64,000 nt of DNA. Source: Mariprofundus ferrooxydans PV-1. GTDB taxonomy: Bacteria > Pseudomonadota > Zetaproteobacteria > Mariprofundales > Mariprofundaceae. The first letter of the stretch is position 1. Each line of letters begins with the position of its first letter. The stretch covers positions 389,027-453,026 of the forward strand of contig NZ_DS022295.1 in the NCBI RefSeq assembly GCF_000153765.1, read 5' to 3'. A program made the translations under genes and the position numbers. The notes under the pieces were generated by a model. It made no database searches and had not been told where the DNA came from. It saw nothing but the letters and a program-made list of their open reading frames with translations. Positions 1-7,933 of this stretch are shown piece after piece.

Positions 1-2
1 AC

Positions 3-386
3 TATCATGAACAGGCGCAGGCGCTGATCCGCCAGCAGGCTGCACTGTTTCATGTCGGGGCGGAGGTTGAACAGATATCCATCTCCTTCGGCATTCCTGC
101 ACTGAATGCGCATATCCAGAGCATGACCGCCGCCTGCTGCGAAGAGCAGCACAGGCGTTTCACCTATTTGCCCAGCGGTGCCTGGCACGATGTGGCAGTA
201 ATCTGTCATCAGCAAAAAACAGATGGCAGTGCAATTCCAACCGGCATGATTTTTATTCCCTGCCGCGCCGGTATCAGTCATTCAGCGGCGGAGCACACTT
301 CATATGAGCAGATCGCTGCCGGTGCATCGATATTGGCACAGCTGATGCTCACTTACAGGAGCGGGCCTCAGCCGTTTCACGGCTAA
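3..386 (+). CDS. C-terminal part of an M20-family amidohydrolase (N-carbamoyl amino acid hydrolase / allantoate amidohydrolase type)
   Basis: The reading frame is already open at the window edge, so only the last 127 or so residues are present. The C-terminal block GMIFIPCRAGISHSAAEHTS matches the family pattern (GMIFVPC..GISH.P.E.T) that closes the second metal-binding lobe of Zn-dependent amidohydrolases such as AllC and HyuC. The usual SGAGHDA block reads SGAWHDV here; its metal-ligand histidine is retained. These enzymes hydrolyse carbamoyl or ureido groups. The substrate cannot be told from this fragment. There is no adjacent partner gene in the window. Confidence 0.75.
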   Translation, partial: YHEQAQALIRQQAALFHVGAEVEQISISFGIPALNAHIQSMTAACCEEQHRRFTYLPSGAWHDVAVICHQQKTDGSAIPTGMIFIPCRAGISHSAAEHTSYEQIAAGASILAQLMLTYRSGPQPFHG

Positions 387-464
387 GAGTTTCTGCTCAG
401 GTTGCAAACCAGGATCACGCTGGTGTTATTAAAAGATAAAGATCTGCACGTTTTCTGCGATAGA

Positions 465-470
465 TATAAT
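465..470 (+). promoter_or_regulatory. Possible -10 box of the signalling operon
   Basis: A perfect TATAAT lies 18 bp upstream of the preferred ATG at 488. I see no good -35 box at the right spacing, so this is a weak call. A Shine-Dalgarno-like GGGAGAGG lies between the box and the start codon. Confidence 0.3.
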
Positions 471-487
471 TTGGGTTGGGAGAGGCC

Positions 488-856
488 ATGATACTTATTG
501 TCGATGATAACGATAACGTTCGAGAGATGCAGGTTGCCGTGCTGGAAAGCGCCAATTATTCGGTGCGCGATGCAGCAGATGGTATCAAGGCTATTGCTCT
601 GGCAGAGGAGGTATGCCCTGAACTTGTATTGATGGACATTACCATGCCTGGTATGACCGGTTATCAGGTGCTGGAAATCCTGCGTGAACGCCACGGAGAT
701 GCATTACCCATCATTCTGGTCAGCGCGCTGCCGGAAAGTGAAGAGCGCGATATAGCAATCTCCAGAGGTGCTACGGACTACATCAGCAAGCCGTTTGATA
801 TCCCGTCGGTTCTGAGCTGTGTTAAGCAATATCTGCAGGTCCGGCCGACAGTATGA
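488..856 (+). CDS. Single-domain response regulator (CheY-like)
   Basis: This is a lone receiver domain of 122 residues with no output domain. The acidic pocket is in ILIVDDND at the N-terminus, the phospho-acceptor Asp is in LVLMDITMPG, and the conserved Lys is in YISKPF. I chose the ATG at 488, which has a good ribosome site (GGGAGAGG), over a TTG at 476. It is the first gene of a three-gene unit. Its stop overlaps the next start as ATGA (853-856), so it is probably translated together with the hybrid kinase and could be its phosphorylation partner. Confidence 0.9.
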   Translation: MILIVDDNDNVREMQVAVLESANYSVRDAADGIKAIALAEEVCPELVLMDITMPGMTGYQVLEILRERHGDALPIILVSALPESEERDIAISRGATDYISKPFDIPSVLSCVKQYLQVRPTV

Positions 857-3800
857 GTTCGAATATATTCAGAATTGCCATCATCGGCGCCGGTCGCGGA
901 GGTGAGGCACTGCTGCAGGTATTGCAGGAAGATAGCGATATCAGGATTGTCGCGATTGTTGATGCGCGTGTGGATGCCCCTGCTCTGAAACAGGCGGCAC
1001 TGCTTTCAATTCCGATCCTTCATGCCGTCGAAGGGATTCCTGCCTGCGATATGGTCATCAACGTCACCGGCTGTAGCGATGTGTCAGAGCGCTTGTGCCG
1101 CTATTTTTCATCGGATGTGGAGATTATGGAGGGGAAGGCTGCACGCTTTTTCTACGACCAGATGTGCAAGCGAAAGGCCGAAAAGAAACAGATTGAGCAG
1201 ATGCTTGCCGAGTTCGAGCAGCTAAACCGTATCGGACGCCATTTGAATACGACTGACAGCCTCTCCCGGATGCTTAAACTGGTTCTGCAGGAAGCAATGC
1301 AGGTTACCGGCTCGCCGGCGGGAACTGTTTCTCTCTACGATAAAAGGTCGCGCTCCCTGTCGCTCTATGCCGCATCCGGATTTTCTGACTCCTTTGGTCA
1401 TCAGGATCGCTGGGTTATCCGGGAAGGCGGGCTTACCGAGCGTATTTTCAGCGAGCGGAAACCATTTGTCGTGCCGGATATTGCCGACTCTGAGGAGTTG
1501 GCGCTTAACAGTATGCTGGCAGAGGAGGGGGTGCAGGCTCTGGTTGCCGTGCCTTTGGCGCTGGGGACTGAAACTGTCGGCATACTCTACGTCAATGATT
1601 TTGCGCCGCGCGAGTATGATGAAAATCATCTCTGTATTCTGGATCTGCTGGCTAATCAGGCTGCGCATGCCATTCAGAAGGCTCGACTCTTTGAAACCAT
1701 TGAACAGGAAAAAGCAGAACTCAAATCGTTAAATGAGCATCTGGAAGCGCGGATTATGGAGCGCACCGCTGATCTGACCTCTGCCAATGAGGCGCTGACT
1801 CGTGCCAATCAGGCCAAATCACAGTTTATCAGCAATATGTCCCATGAGCTACGTACGCCGCTGACCTCTATCAATGGCTTTTCCGAATTTCTGATTGATG
1901 GCTTTGTCGGACCACTGAATGAAACCCAGACCAAATACCTGAAAAACATCAATATTTCAGGCAAACATCTGCTGGAGCTGATTAACGGCATTCTCGACCT
2001 TGCCAAAATCGAGGCAGGCAAGATGACGCTCAAGCTGGAGAAGGTGGATGTCGCAGCACTGCTTGATGAAATCCTGCTGGTGCTACAGGGGTATGCGACC
2101 AAAACAAGCGTGCGGCTGCTACTCGAGTGTGATGCCGCGATCCCCGGTATTGTTCTCGATCGTACAAAATTCAAGCAAATTCTCTACAACCTCTGCTCCA
2201 ATGCGATCAAGTTTAGTCCTCAGGGAGGCGAGGTCAGAATCGTCGTCGATTACAACAACAGTGCGGCTGGGCAGCATAACGACGACGAACTGGAGAGTTA
2301 CGCGAGATTAACGGTTGCTATTCACGATGAAGGTATCGGGATCTCTCCGGAGGATCAGGTGCATATCTTTAATCCGTTTGAGCAGGCAGATGGTTCGCAC
2401 TCGCGCAATTACGAAGGTACGGGGCTGGGACTGACACTGACCCAGAGACTGGTCGAAATGCATGGTGGTTCTATCGAGGTGAACAGTGCTCCCGATAAAG
2501 GTAGCTGTTTTGTATTCACCCTGCCTGTCGAGTTCATGCAAAAAGCGCCTGTCGAAAAAACCATCATGCCGGCAGATAAGCCGGAGCTTCTGTTGCAACC
2601 GATGCACAACAAGCCGTTAGCCGTTGAACCTGACGCACCAGTGATCATGGTTGTCGATGACGATGCACACTCACTGGAAATCAGCACCCTTTACCTTTCT
2701 GATGCAGGCTACAGGGTTTGTCATGCCATGAATGGTGACGATGCACTGCTTGTCGCTCGTAAAAAACGGCCGTTTCTGATTTTGCTGGATGTGATGATGC
2801 CCGGTAAGGATGGCTGGGAGGTATTGCAGGAGCTCAAGATTGATGCTGACACATCGGATATCCCGGTGATCATGTGTACTGTCTCCGAGAATGAGGAGCT
2901 GGGCATAGCACTGGGAGCCACTGATTATCTGAGCAAGCCGATCAATCGTGAGCTGCTTGCCTCCAAGCTCAAAACATTAAGCAAAGGCATACATCGCAGA
3001 CACAGAGCGATGCATGTGCTTGCCATAGACGATGATGAAAGCATTCGGGAGCTCTATACGGCCACGCTTACTGCACAGGGTTACCGGGTTCATACGGCAG
3101 GCAATGGTCCGGATGGTATCAGTCTGGCCGAAAGCGTGGAGCCGGACATTATCATTCTCGACCTGATGATGCCGGGGATGGACGGATTTGAAGTTGCCGA
3201 ACGACTGAAGCGGCAACCACGCACGCAGAATATTCCAATTATTGTTGTCACTGCCCGGGAACTGGCCGTCGCCGAACGGGTACGTTTGATGGGGCATATT
3301 GAAGAGTGTGTCAGTAAAGAGCAGTTCACCCGCGAACGGCTGATTGATGAGATTCGTCAAATTGAGAGCATCTACCCCTACCAGGCGGGATTGAAAGACA
3401 ATATTTCCGGTCTGCTGAACCATCGCTATTACCAGATTCGCCTGAATCAGGAGATCTCACGCGCATCGCGCAACAGCGAGAAAATGGCCTGTGTTGTGTT
3501 TGACCTGGATGGGTTCTCCCGATTCAGCGAGATGGCAGGGGATGCGTATGTTCACTCGGCGCTGCGCAAGGTAGGCAGTTTCATGATGAATAACCTCAGA
3601 GGCTCCGATATTGCTACCAGACACCGCGTGGATGAATTCGCCATGATTCTTACCCGTACAGAGCTCGAAGGCGCGCTGCTGGTGGTAAATCGCCTGAAAA
3701 ACATGATTGAGACATATCCGTTTCCCGGTGAAGAGGGGCTGGATAAGCCGGGTTTGACCACCAGTGCGGCTATCTCACTTTATCCTGTAGATGGTGATAC

Positions 3801-3906
3801 GCCTGAGAAGTTAATAACCGCATGTCACGAGCGTATACATAAAGCCAAAGCATCCGGACGCAACAAACTGGCGTATGAGAAAAACGGAGGCCTGGTTATT
3901 ATATGA
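853..3906 (+). CDS. Hybrid sensor histidine kinase: Rossmann + GAF + HisKA/HATPase + two receivers + degenerate GGDEF
   Basis: This is a 1017-residue soluble protein with no membrane segments. Residues 5-100 form an NAD(P)-type Rossmann domain, with GAGRGG at 12-17 and an acidic residue after strand 2 (VDAR, 36-39). A GAF domain covers about 125-280 and a coiled linker about 280-325. HisKA follows, with phospho-acceptor His331 in SHELRTP. HATPase_c spans about 430-560, with an N box near 446-450 and DEGIG and GTGLGL boxes. Two receiver domains follow (Asp646 and Asp770; the second has SKEQ where a Lys-Pro is usual). The C-terminal 170 residues resemble a diguanylate cyclase, but the signature reads RHRVDEF (923-929) in place of GGDEF, so catalysis is doubtful. 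Both neighbours are coupled through ATGA overlaps. The Rossmann domain may sense a dinucleotide; that is inference. Confidence 0.9.
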   Translation: MSSNIFRIAIIGAGRGGEALLQVLQEDSDIRIVAIVDARVDAPALKQAALLSIPILHAVEGIPACDMVINVTGCSDVSERLCRYFSSDVEIMEGKAARFFYDQMCKRKAEKKQIEQMLAEFEQLNRIGRHLNTTDSLSRMLKLVLQEAMQVTGSPAGTVSLYDKRSRSLSLYAASGFSDSFGHQDRWVIREGGLTERIFSERKPFVVPDIADSEELALNSMLAEEGVQALVAVPLALGTETVGILYVNDFAPREYDENHLCILDLLANQAAHAIQKARLFETIEQEKAELKSLNEHLEARIMERTADLTSANEALTRANQAKSQFISNMSHELRTPLTSINGFSEFLIDGFVGPLNETQTKYLKNINISGKHLLELINGILDLAKIEAGKMTLKLEKVDVAALLDEILLVLQGYATKTSVRLLLECDAAIPGIVLDRTKFKQILYNLCSNAIKFSPQGGEVRIVVDYNNSAAGQHNDDELESYARLTVAIHDEGIGISPEDQVHIFNPFEQADGSHSRNYEGTGLGLTLTQRLVEMHGGSIEVNSAPDKGSCFVFTLPVEFMQKAPVEKTIMPADKPELLLQPMHNKPLAVEPDAPVIMVVDDDAHSLEISTLYLSDAGYRVCHAMNGDDALLVARKKRPFLILLDVMMPGKDGWEVLQELKIDADTSDIPVIMCTVSENEELGIALGATDYLSKPINRELLASKLKTLSKGIHRRHRAMHVLAIDDDESIRELYTATLTAQGYRVHTAGNGPDGISLAESVEPDIIILDLMMPGMDGFEVAERLKRQPRTQNIPIIVVTARELAVAERVRLMGHIEECVSKEQFTRERLIDEIRQIESIYPYQAGLKDNISGLLNHRYYQIRLNQEISRASRNSEKMACVVFDLDGFSRFSEMAGDAYVHSALRKVGSFMMNNLRGSDIATRHRVDEFAMILTRTELEGALLVVNRLKNMIETYPFPGEEGLDKPGLTTSAAISLYPVDGDTPEKLITACHERIHKAKASGRNKLAYEKNGGLVII

Positions 3907-4280
3907 AGCCGCTTTCCGGAAAAAAAATAGCTATTGTGGATGATAACGACAGCATTCTGATGCTGTTTTCGGCACTGTTGGACGCACACGGCGCCTTAGT
4001 GGAGACAACAAATAGCGGCGAAATATTTCTTGAACACATCTCGGACATGGCACCGGATTTGATCCTGCTCGATATCCAGATGCCGGATATGGATGGTTAT
4101 CAGGTACTCGAGAAAATCAGGCGTACGGGTAGCGAGATACCGGTGGTTGCATTAACAGCGCATGCCATGAGTGGCGACAGGGAAAAAATACTGGAACGGG
4201 GATTTTCGGACTATATCGCTAAACCTGTCGATACGCGTGTTTTTCCGGGGCAGGTAGCATCCTTTCTGTTGCCGGATTAG
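3903..4280 (+). CDS. Single-domain response regulator (CheY-like)
   Basis: This 125-residue receiver domain has the acidic pair in IAIVDDND, phospho-acceptor Asp in LILLDIQMPD, the Thr of ALTAHAM and the Lys of YIAKPV. It ends shortly after the domain, with no output module. The start overlaps the kinase stop (ATGA at 3903-3906). Two free receivers on either side of a hybrid kinase that itself has two receivers suggest a branched phosphorelay. Its stop codon overlaps that of the convergent downstream gene by 4 bp. Confidence 0.9.
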   Translation: MKPLSGKKIAIVDDNDSILMLFSALLDAHGALVETTNSGEIFLEHISDMAPDLILLDIQMPDMDGYQVLEKIRRTGSEIPVVALTAHAMSGDREKILERGFSDYIAKPVDTRVFPGQVASFLLPD

Positions 4281-4777
4281 CCCGTGAGCTGATCCAGTGC
4301 GCTATAGGGTGCCGGCTGTGTCAGTAGCCGGTCGACGGTTGTAACCTCAGCAGCTAACCCTCTGTAATTGATTTCAGCTATCAGCTGACTTTGGGTGAGA
4401 GGGGGGAGATAGATATTTTCCGCATTCAGCGACGGTTGATCCTCTGCATTCTCCGATATGCATAACAGGCTTATATAACTGATGTTTTTTATACTATTAA
4501 GTCTCTCTATGACTACATCGTTCTGTAGCAGATTGAAATTATGCACGATCAGCAGGATCGTATTCTGTTGCTGTAAACAGCCGGAAACAGTTGTCTGTAA
4601 ATCATCGGGATTCAGGCGCAGGTCGATGTATTGAACAGTGAGTGATGACGGTATCACAGCACGTAAATCCTTCACTGTCCGTCTGCGTCCCTGTCCGTGC
4701 GGACTGATCAGATTGATGCTTGCCCCACCTAGCAGAAGCTTTGCCAGCTGCAGGGTGAACTCAGGGCGCAGTATCAC
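4277..4777 (-). CDS. Protein with a degenerate P-loop, possibly ATPase-derived
   Basis: I do not recognise a named family. Near residues 24-33 the protein has a P-loop-like segment, ISPHGQGRRR, in a good context for an AAA/ORC-type ATPase (hydrophobic strand, Gly-rich loop, helix). The usual Lys-Ser/Thr is replaced by Arg residues. A hydrophobic strand ILLIVHNFN could be the Walker B strand, but it lacks the acidic pair. The start is a GTG overlapping the stop of the upstream peptidoglycan-binding gene (GTGA). An ATPase next to a peptidoglycan-binding domain recalls GspA/ExeA, where the two are fused. Confidence 0.55.
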   Translation of the reverse strand: MILRPEFTLQLAKLLLGGASINLISPHGQGRRRTVKDLRAVIPSSLTVQYIDLRLNPDDLQTTVSGCLQQQNTILLIVHNFNLLQNDVVIERLNSIKNISYISLLCISENAEDQPSLNAENIYLPPLTQSQLIAEINYRGLAAEVTTVDRLLTQPAPYSALDQLTG

Positions 4778-5154
4778 GACAGGATAGCGGGCAGGGCTTT
4801 TGTCATCTCCGCCTCCAGCTCCCCGGACTTGATCACGCCCTTGCTGATCAACAGGCGTATCAGTGCGTCGAATTGCTGTTGATTGACGAGCGGAGCATCC
4901 ACAGCAGGCGCTTCAGCGCTTTTTTCCCCGGTGGGTAAAGCCGGTTGACCCTGTTGAATCAGTTGGAACAGCTCGTCATCGACCTGACCTGAAGGCTTCA
5001 GGCCGTGTTGCTTCTGGATATCCTTGATGGCATCTCGCGTATGCACGCCGAAGACCCCTTTCTGATCCTGCATGGGGTAGCCCTTGCGATATAAAATCTC
5101 CTGCAGCAGGGCAATCCTTTTACCTCGCATGAATATTTTAAGCGGCCTGGGCAT
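4774..5154 (-). CDS. Peptidoglycan-binding domain protein
   Basis: This protein has 126 residues. Residues 8-65 form a PG_binding_1 domain (RIALLQEILYRKGY ... GVFGVHTRDAIKDIQKQHGL). A Pro/Ala-rich linker and a short helical C-terminal segment follow. I see no signal peptide from the chosen ATG, which has a strong ribosome site (AGGAGAG) just upstream. Longer readings to 5277 lack such a site and add an unlikely leader. It is the first gene of a two-gene unit with the degenerate P-loop protein. Confidence 0.75.
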   Translation of the reverse strand: MPRPLKIFMRGKRIALLQEILYRKGYPMQDQKGVFGVHTRDAIKDIQKQHGLKPSGQVDDELFQLIQQGQPALPTGEKSAEAPAVDAPLVNQQQFDALIRLLISKGVIKSGELEAEMTKALPAILS

Positions 5155-5284
5155 GAAGCTCTCCTGTGTGGGGTGTTGCTTACAAAATTCGAATTCAACC
5201 GTCACTGTGATGATGATATGGCGTGTTGGCAATATCCCGGAAGTTTTGCTTGCCCGTTCCGCTGGATCAGTACACATTTAGCCG

Positions 5285-6310
5285 ATGAAATATTTACGTG
5301 CCATCGTGTTGATAGTGCTGATTCTGGCCGGTTGTCAGACCAATGGCGCGGGCCTGAAGCTGGCTCCGGGCTGGTCCTATCAATCGCTGAGTGCATGGAA
5401 AGCAATCACGCCGAACAAAATGGCACTCTCATCCGGCAAGGATTGGCTATATATTAGTGGCGAGCGCAGCCAGTACAGTTCAGAGGCGGGAGTGATTGCT
5501 ATCCGTCTGAGCAGCAGCCGTACGCATATTCTGGTGCAGGGCATGCGAAATGCCAATGGTATCAGACTTGCGCCGGACGGATCATTATGGATTGCTGAAG
5601 ACGATCCGAAAGGTGTGGTCTGGCGTATGGCTGAGCCGGATCAGTTTCCGTCCGACCAGCGCGTGGATCCGGTTGAATTGACCAGCAGCTACGTATCGCT
5701 GGCACCGTTTAATTCTGCCGGGCAATTTCACCACCGTGCTATCGCCTTCTCTGCCGATGGTCGCTTTGCCTATCTGGCGGATGCCTCGGCTGCAGGTAGC
5801 CTGTTTCGTCTGGAACTGAAAAGTCGTACGTTGGCAGTCTATCACAGTGAGAAAGGGTGGCTCGCGGTTAATCCGGATGAAGCAACCGGTTCAGCTCTTA
5901 CGCTCGGAGCCAGAGCCTTTGCCGGCATACACGATATTGAGCGTTTGCCTGATGGCACGCTTCTGCTGGCGGAGTCCGGCAGTGGGCAGATCCTGCAACT
6001 GCACGATGACGGGAAACGGCCCCGTATCGAACCATGGCTGGATAACCCATCGCTTAGCCACCCTGATGATATGAGTTGGGATAGTGCGCGCCACTGGTTG
6101 TGGATTACCGATCATGGAGAGCAGTCGGTTGTATGGGCATGGGATGGTCGGAAGTTACACGAAATCATGCGTCACCCGACCTCCCGCTTTGGCGGTGTGC
6201 TGGCAACCGATGATGCTGTTTACGTGAACCTGCAGCGCGGACGTTATAATCCTGCCATGACGCTTCGATTGCATGAGAAGCATAACACCGGATCAGAGGA
6301 TCACGCATAA
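5285..6310 (+). CDS. Lipoprotein with a beta-propeller fold (sugar dehydrogenase / SMP-30 like)
   Basis: This protein has 341 residues and a lipoprotein signal ending in LAGC (lipid-anchored Cys17). The body shows repeated blade motifs of the type APDGSLWIAEDDP, LPDGTLLLAESGSG and HWLWITDHGEQSVVWAW. These are typical of soluble PQQ sugar dehydrogenase-like and SMP-30/gluconolactonase propellers. The segment FHHRAIAFSADGRFAYLADAS also fits. The metal or cofactor ligands cannot be assigned, so enzyme activity is unproven. It is divergent from the gene before it and ends at a bidirectional terminator shared with trxA. Confidence 0.75.
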   Translation: MKYLRAIVLIVLILAGCQTNGAGLKLAPGWSYQSLSAWKAITPNKMALSSGKDWLYISGERSQYSSEAGVIAIRLSSSRTHILVQGMRNANGIRLAPDGSLWIAEDDPKGVVWRMAEPDQFPSDQRVDPVELTSSYVSLAPFNSAGQFHHRAIAFSADGRFAYLADASAAGSLFRLELKSRTLAVYHSEKGWLAVNPDEATGSALTLGARAFAGIHDIERLPDGTLLLAESGSGQILQLHDDGKRPRIEPWLDNPSLSHPDDMSWDSARHWLWITDHGEQSVVWAWDGRKLHEIMRHPTSRFGGVLATDDAVYVNLQRGRYNPAMTLRLHEKHNTGSEDHA

Positions 6311-6334
6311 GTAGTCGGATTGTTCAGCAAAACA

Positions 6335-6364
6335 AAAAAGGCAGGGGAGAACCCCTGCCTTTTT
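6335..6364. terminator. Bidirectional rho-independent terminator
   Basis: A perfect GC-rich stem (GGCAGGGG / CCCCTGCC) with a 4-nt AGAA loop is flanked by A- and T-runs. It lies between the convergent lipoprotein gene and trxA, so it can end both transcripts. Confidence 0.88.
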
Positions 6365-6381
6365 CCGAGAGTAGGGCGCTG

Positions 6382-6714
6382 TTAGCCCAGATGTTCGTCG
6401 ATGAACTCGCCCAGTTTGGCCTTGTTGACAGCGCCGACCTTGGTGCCCTGAACATTGCCGCCGGAAAAGAGCATCAGCGTAGGGATACCGCGTACGCCAT
6501 ACTTGCCCGGAGTGTTCGGGTTATCATCGATATTGATTTTTGCAATGGTTACCTGACCTTGCTTCTCGCCGGCAACTTCGTCCAGAATCGGCGCGATTTG
6601 TTTGCAGGGGCCGCACCATGGAGCCCAAAAATCAACCAGCACAGGGCCGGATGCTTTCAATACGTCAGCATCAAAGCTTTCGTCGCTGACATGAATGATT
6701 AAATCTGAAGACAT
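6382..6714 (-). CDS. trxA: Thioredoxin
   Basis: This 110-residue cytoplasmic thioredoxin has the active site WCGPC (Cys34 and Cys37), the conserved FWAPWC lead-in, the cis-proline loop GIPT and a typical C-terminal helix. It reduces protein disulfides using thioredoxin reductase. It stands alone between a shared terminator and the divergent midA-like gene; the 66-bp gap between the two starts should hold both promoters. Confidence 0.97.
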   Translation of the reverse strand: MSSDLIIHVSDESFDADVLKASGPVLVDFWAPWCGPCKQIAPILDEVAGEKQGQVTIAKINIDDNPNTPGKYGVRGIPTLMLFSGGNVQGTKVGAVNKAKLGEFIDEHLG

Positions 6715-6780
6715 TTGAGTTCCTCGTTATCGTATATGGGATGTTCGATACGTTAATCCGGGGCGAGAGAGGCGTCAACT

Positions 6781-7926
6781 ATGACAGGGCATCATCAACT
6801 CGAGCAGATCATTTGCGCGCATATCTCCGATGCAGGCGGTTTTCTCCCCTTCGATGCATTTATGCAGGCTGCGCTCTATGAGCCGGAACTGGGCTATTAC
6901 GAGTCAAAAACGGTATTCGGCGAGGCGGGCGACTTTGTCACGGCACCCGAGCTGGGACCGTGGCTATCCCTGGGTTTTGCCGACCTGATTTTCAACTGCT
7001 GGCAACAACTGGGTGAGCCTGCGCAGTGGACTCTGCTGGAGCAGGGCTCCGGCAGTGGCAAGCTGTTGGCATCGGTAATTAATATCCTGTCGCAGATGAT
7101 GCCTGTGATGCCTGAACGCATTCTCTCTGTGGAGCGTAGTCACGGTCTCCGCCAGAGACAGCAGGTGCTGTTTGACGAGAGCGGGGTGGACGTGGCGTTG
7201 TTCGGGACGCTGGATGAGATCGAGATACCTGAAAATATCATTATCTACAGTAATGAGTTGCCCGATGCATTTCCACTGCGCTGCTTTCGCTACAAACAGG
7301 GACAATATTATGAGCGCGGCGTGATACACCGGGCCGAGGGTGGATTTGAGTGGGCGGATGCACCGCTACCGATGCAGCATGCTCCGGATATTCCGCAATC
7401 GTTGAGCAGCCGGTGGCAGGACGGTTATATCAGCGAATTCAATCCGGGCCTGCCTGTATGGCAGCAGTCGCTGGCACGAGTGGTGCAGCGCGGTTTTATC
7501 CTGACGCTGGATTACGGCTATTCACAGCAGGAGTATTATCGACCGGGTCGCGCCGAAGGTACGTTGCTGGCGCACCTAGAGCACAAGGCGATTGACGATG
7601 TGTTATCCGAGCCGGGAAGTCGCGATATTACTGCACATGTGAATTTCTCGGCGCTCGTGCAGGCGGGCAGAGCGGTTGGTATGGAGCCGCTGTTGTGGAT
7701 GTCACAGGGTGGCTGGCTGGCCCAGTCACCATCGGTGCAGGCCTTTATCCAGTCGCTGGCGACCCAAAGTGATGCGCAGAGTCTGCATCTGCTGACCCAT
7801 GCCAAACGGCTGCTGATGCCTTTCGGCCTGGGAGAGGTATTCAAGTTGCTGGTGCAGTCTAAAGGCCTGCCGGCCCAGAAGCCGGCATATCTCAAACAGT
7901 TTGATCATCTCGACTCACTGTTATGA
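6781..7926 (+). CDS. SAM-dependent methyltransferase of the MidA/NDUFAF7 family (DUF185)
   Basis: This protein has 381 residues, the usual length for this family. The N-terminus has the family block around F-D-A-F-M-Q-A-A-L-Y-E-P-E-L-G-Y-Y, then GDFVTAPELGP. The SAM-binding loop is EQGSGSGKL, and ILTLDYGYSQQEYY is the conserved LDYG block. The mitochondrial homologue NDUFAF7 methylates an arginine of a complex I subunit; the bacterial role is less clear. The next gene starts 8 bp after its stop, and the two share a ribosome site region. Confidence 0.88.
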   Translation: MTGHHQLEQIICAHISDAGGFLPFDAFMQAALYEPELGYYESKTVFGEAGDFVTAPELGPWLSLGFADLIFNCWQQLGEPAQWTLLEQGSGSGKLLASVINILSQMMPVMPERILSVERSHGLRQRQQVLFDESGVDVALFGTLDEIEIPENIIIYSNELPDAFPLRCFRYKQGQYYERGVIHRAEGGFEWADAPLPMQHAPDIPQSLSSRWQDGYISEFNPGLPVWQQSLARVVQRGFILTLDYGYSQQEYYRPGRAEGTLLAHLEHKAIDDVLSEPGSRDITAHVNFSALVQAGRAVGMEPLLWMSQGGWLAQSPSVQAFIQSLATQSDAQSLHLLTHAKRLLMPFGLGEVFKLLVQSKGLPAQKPAYLKQFDHLDSLL

Positions 7927-7933
7927 AGGATAC

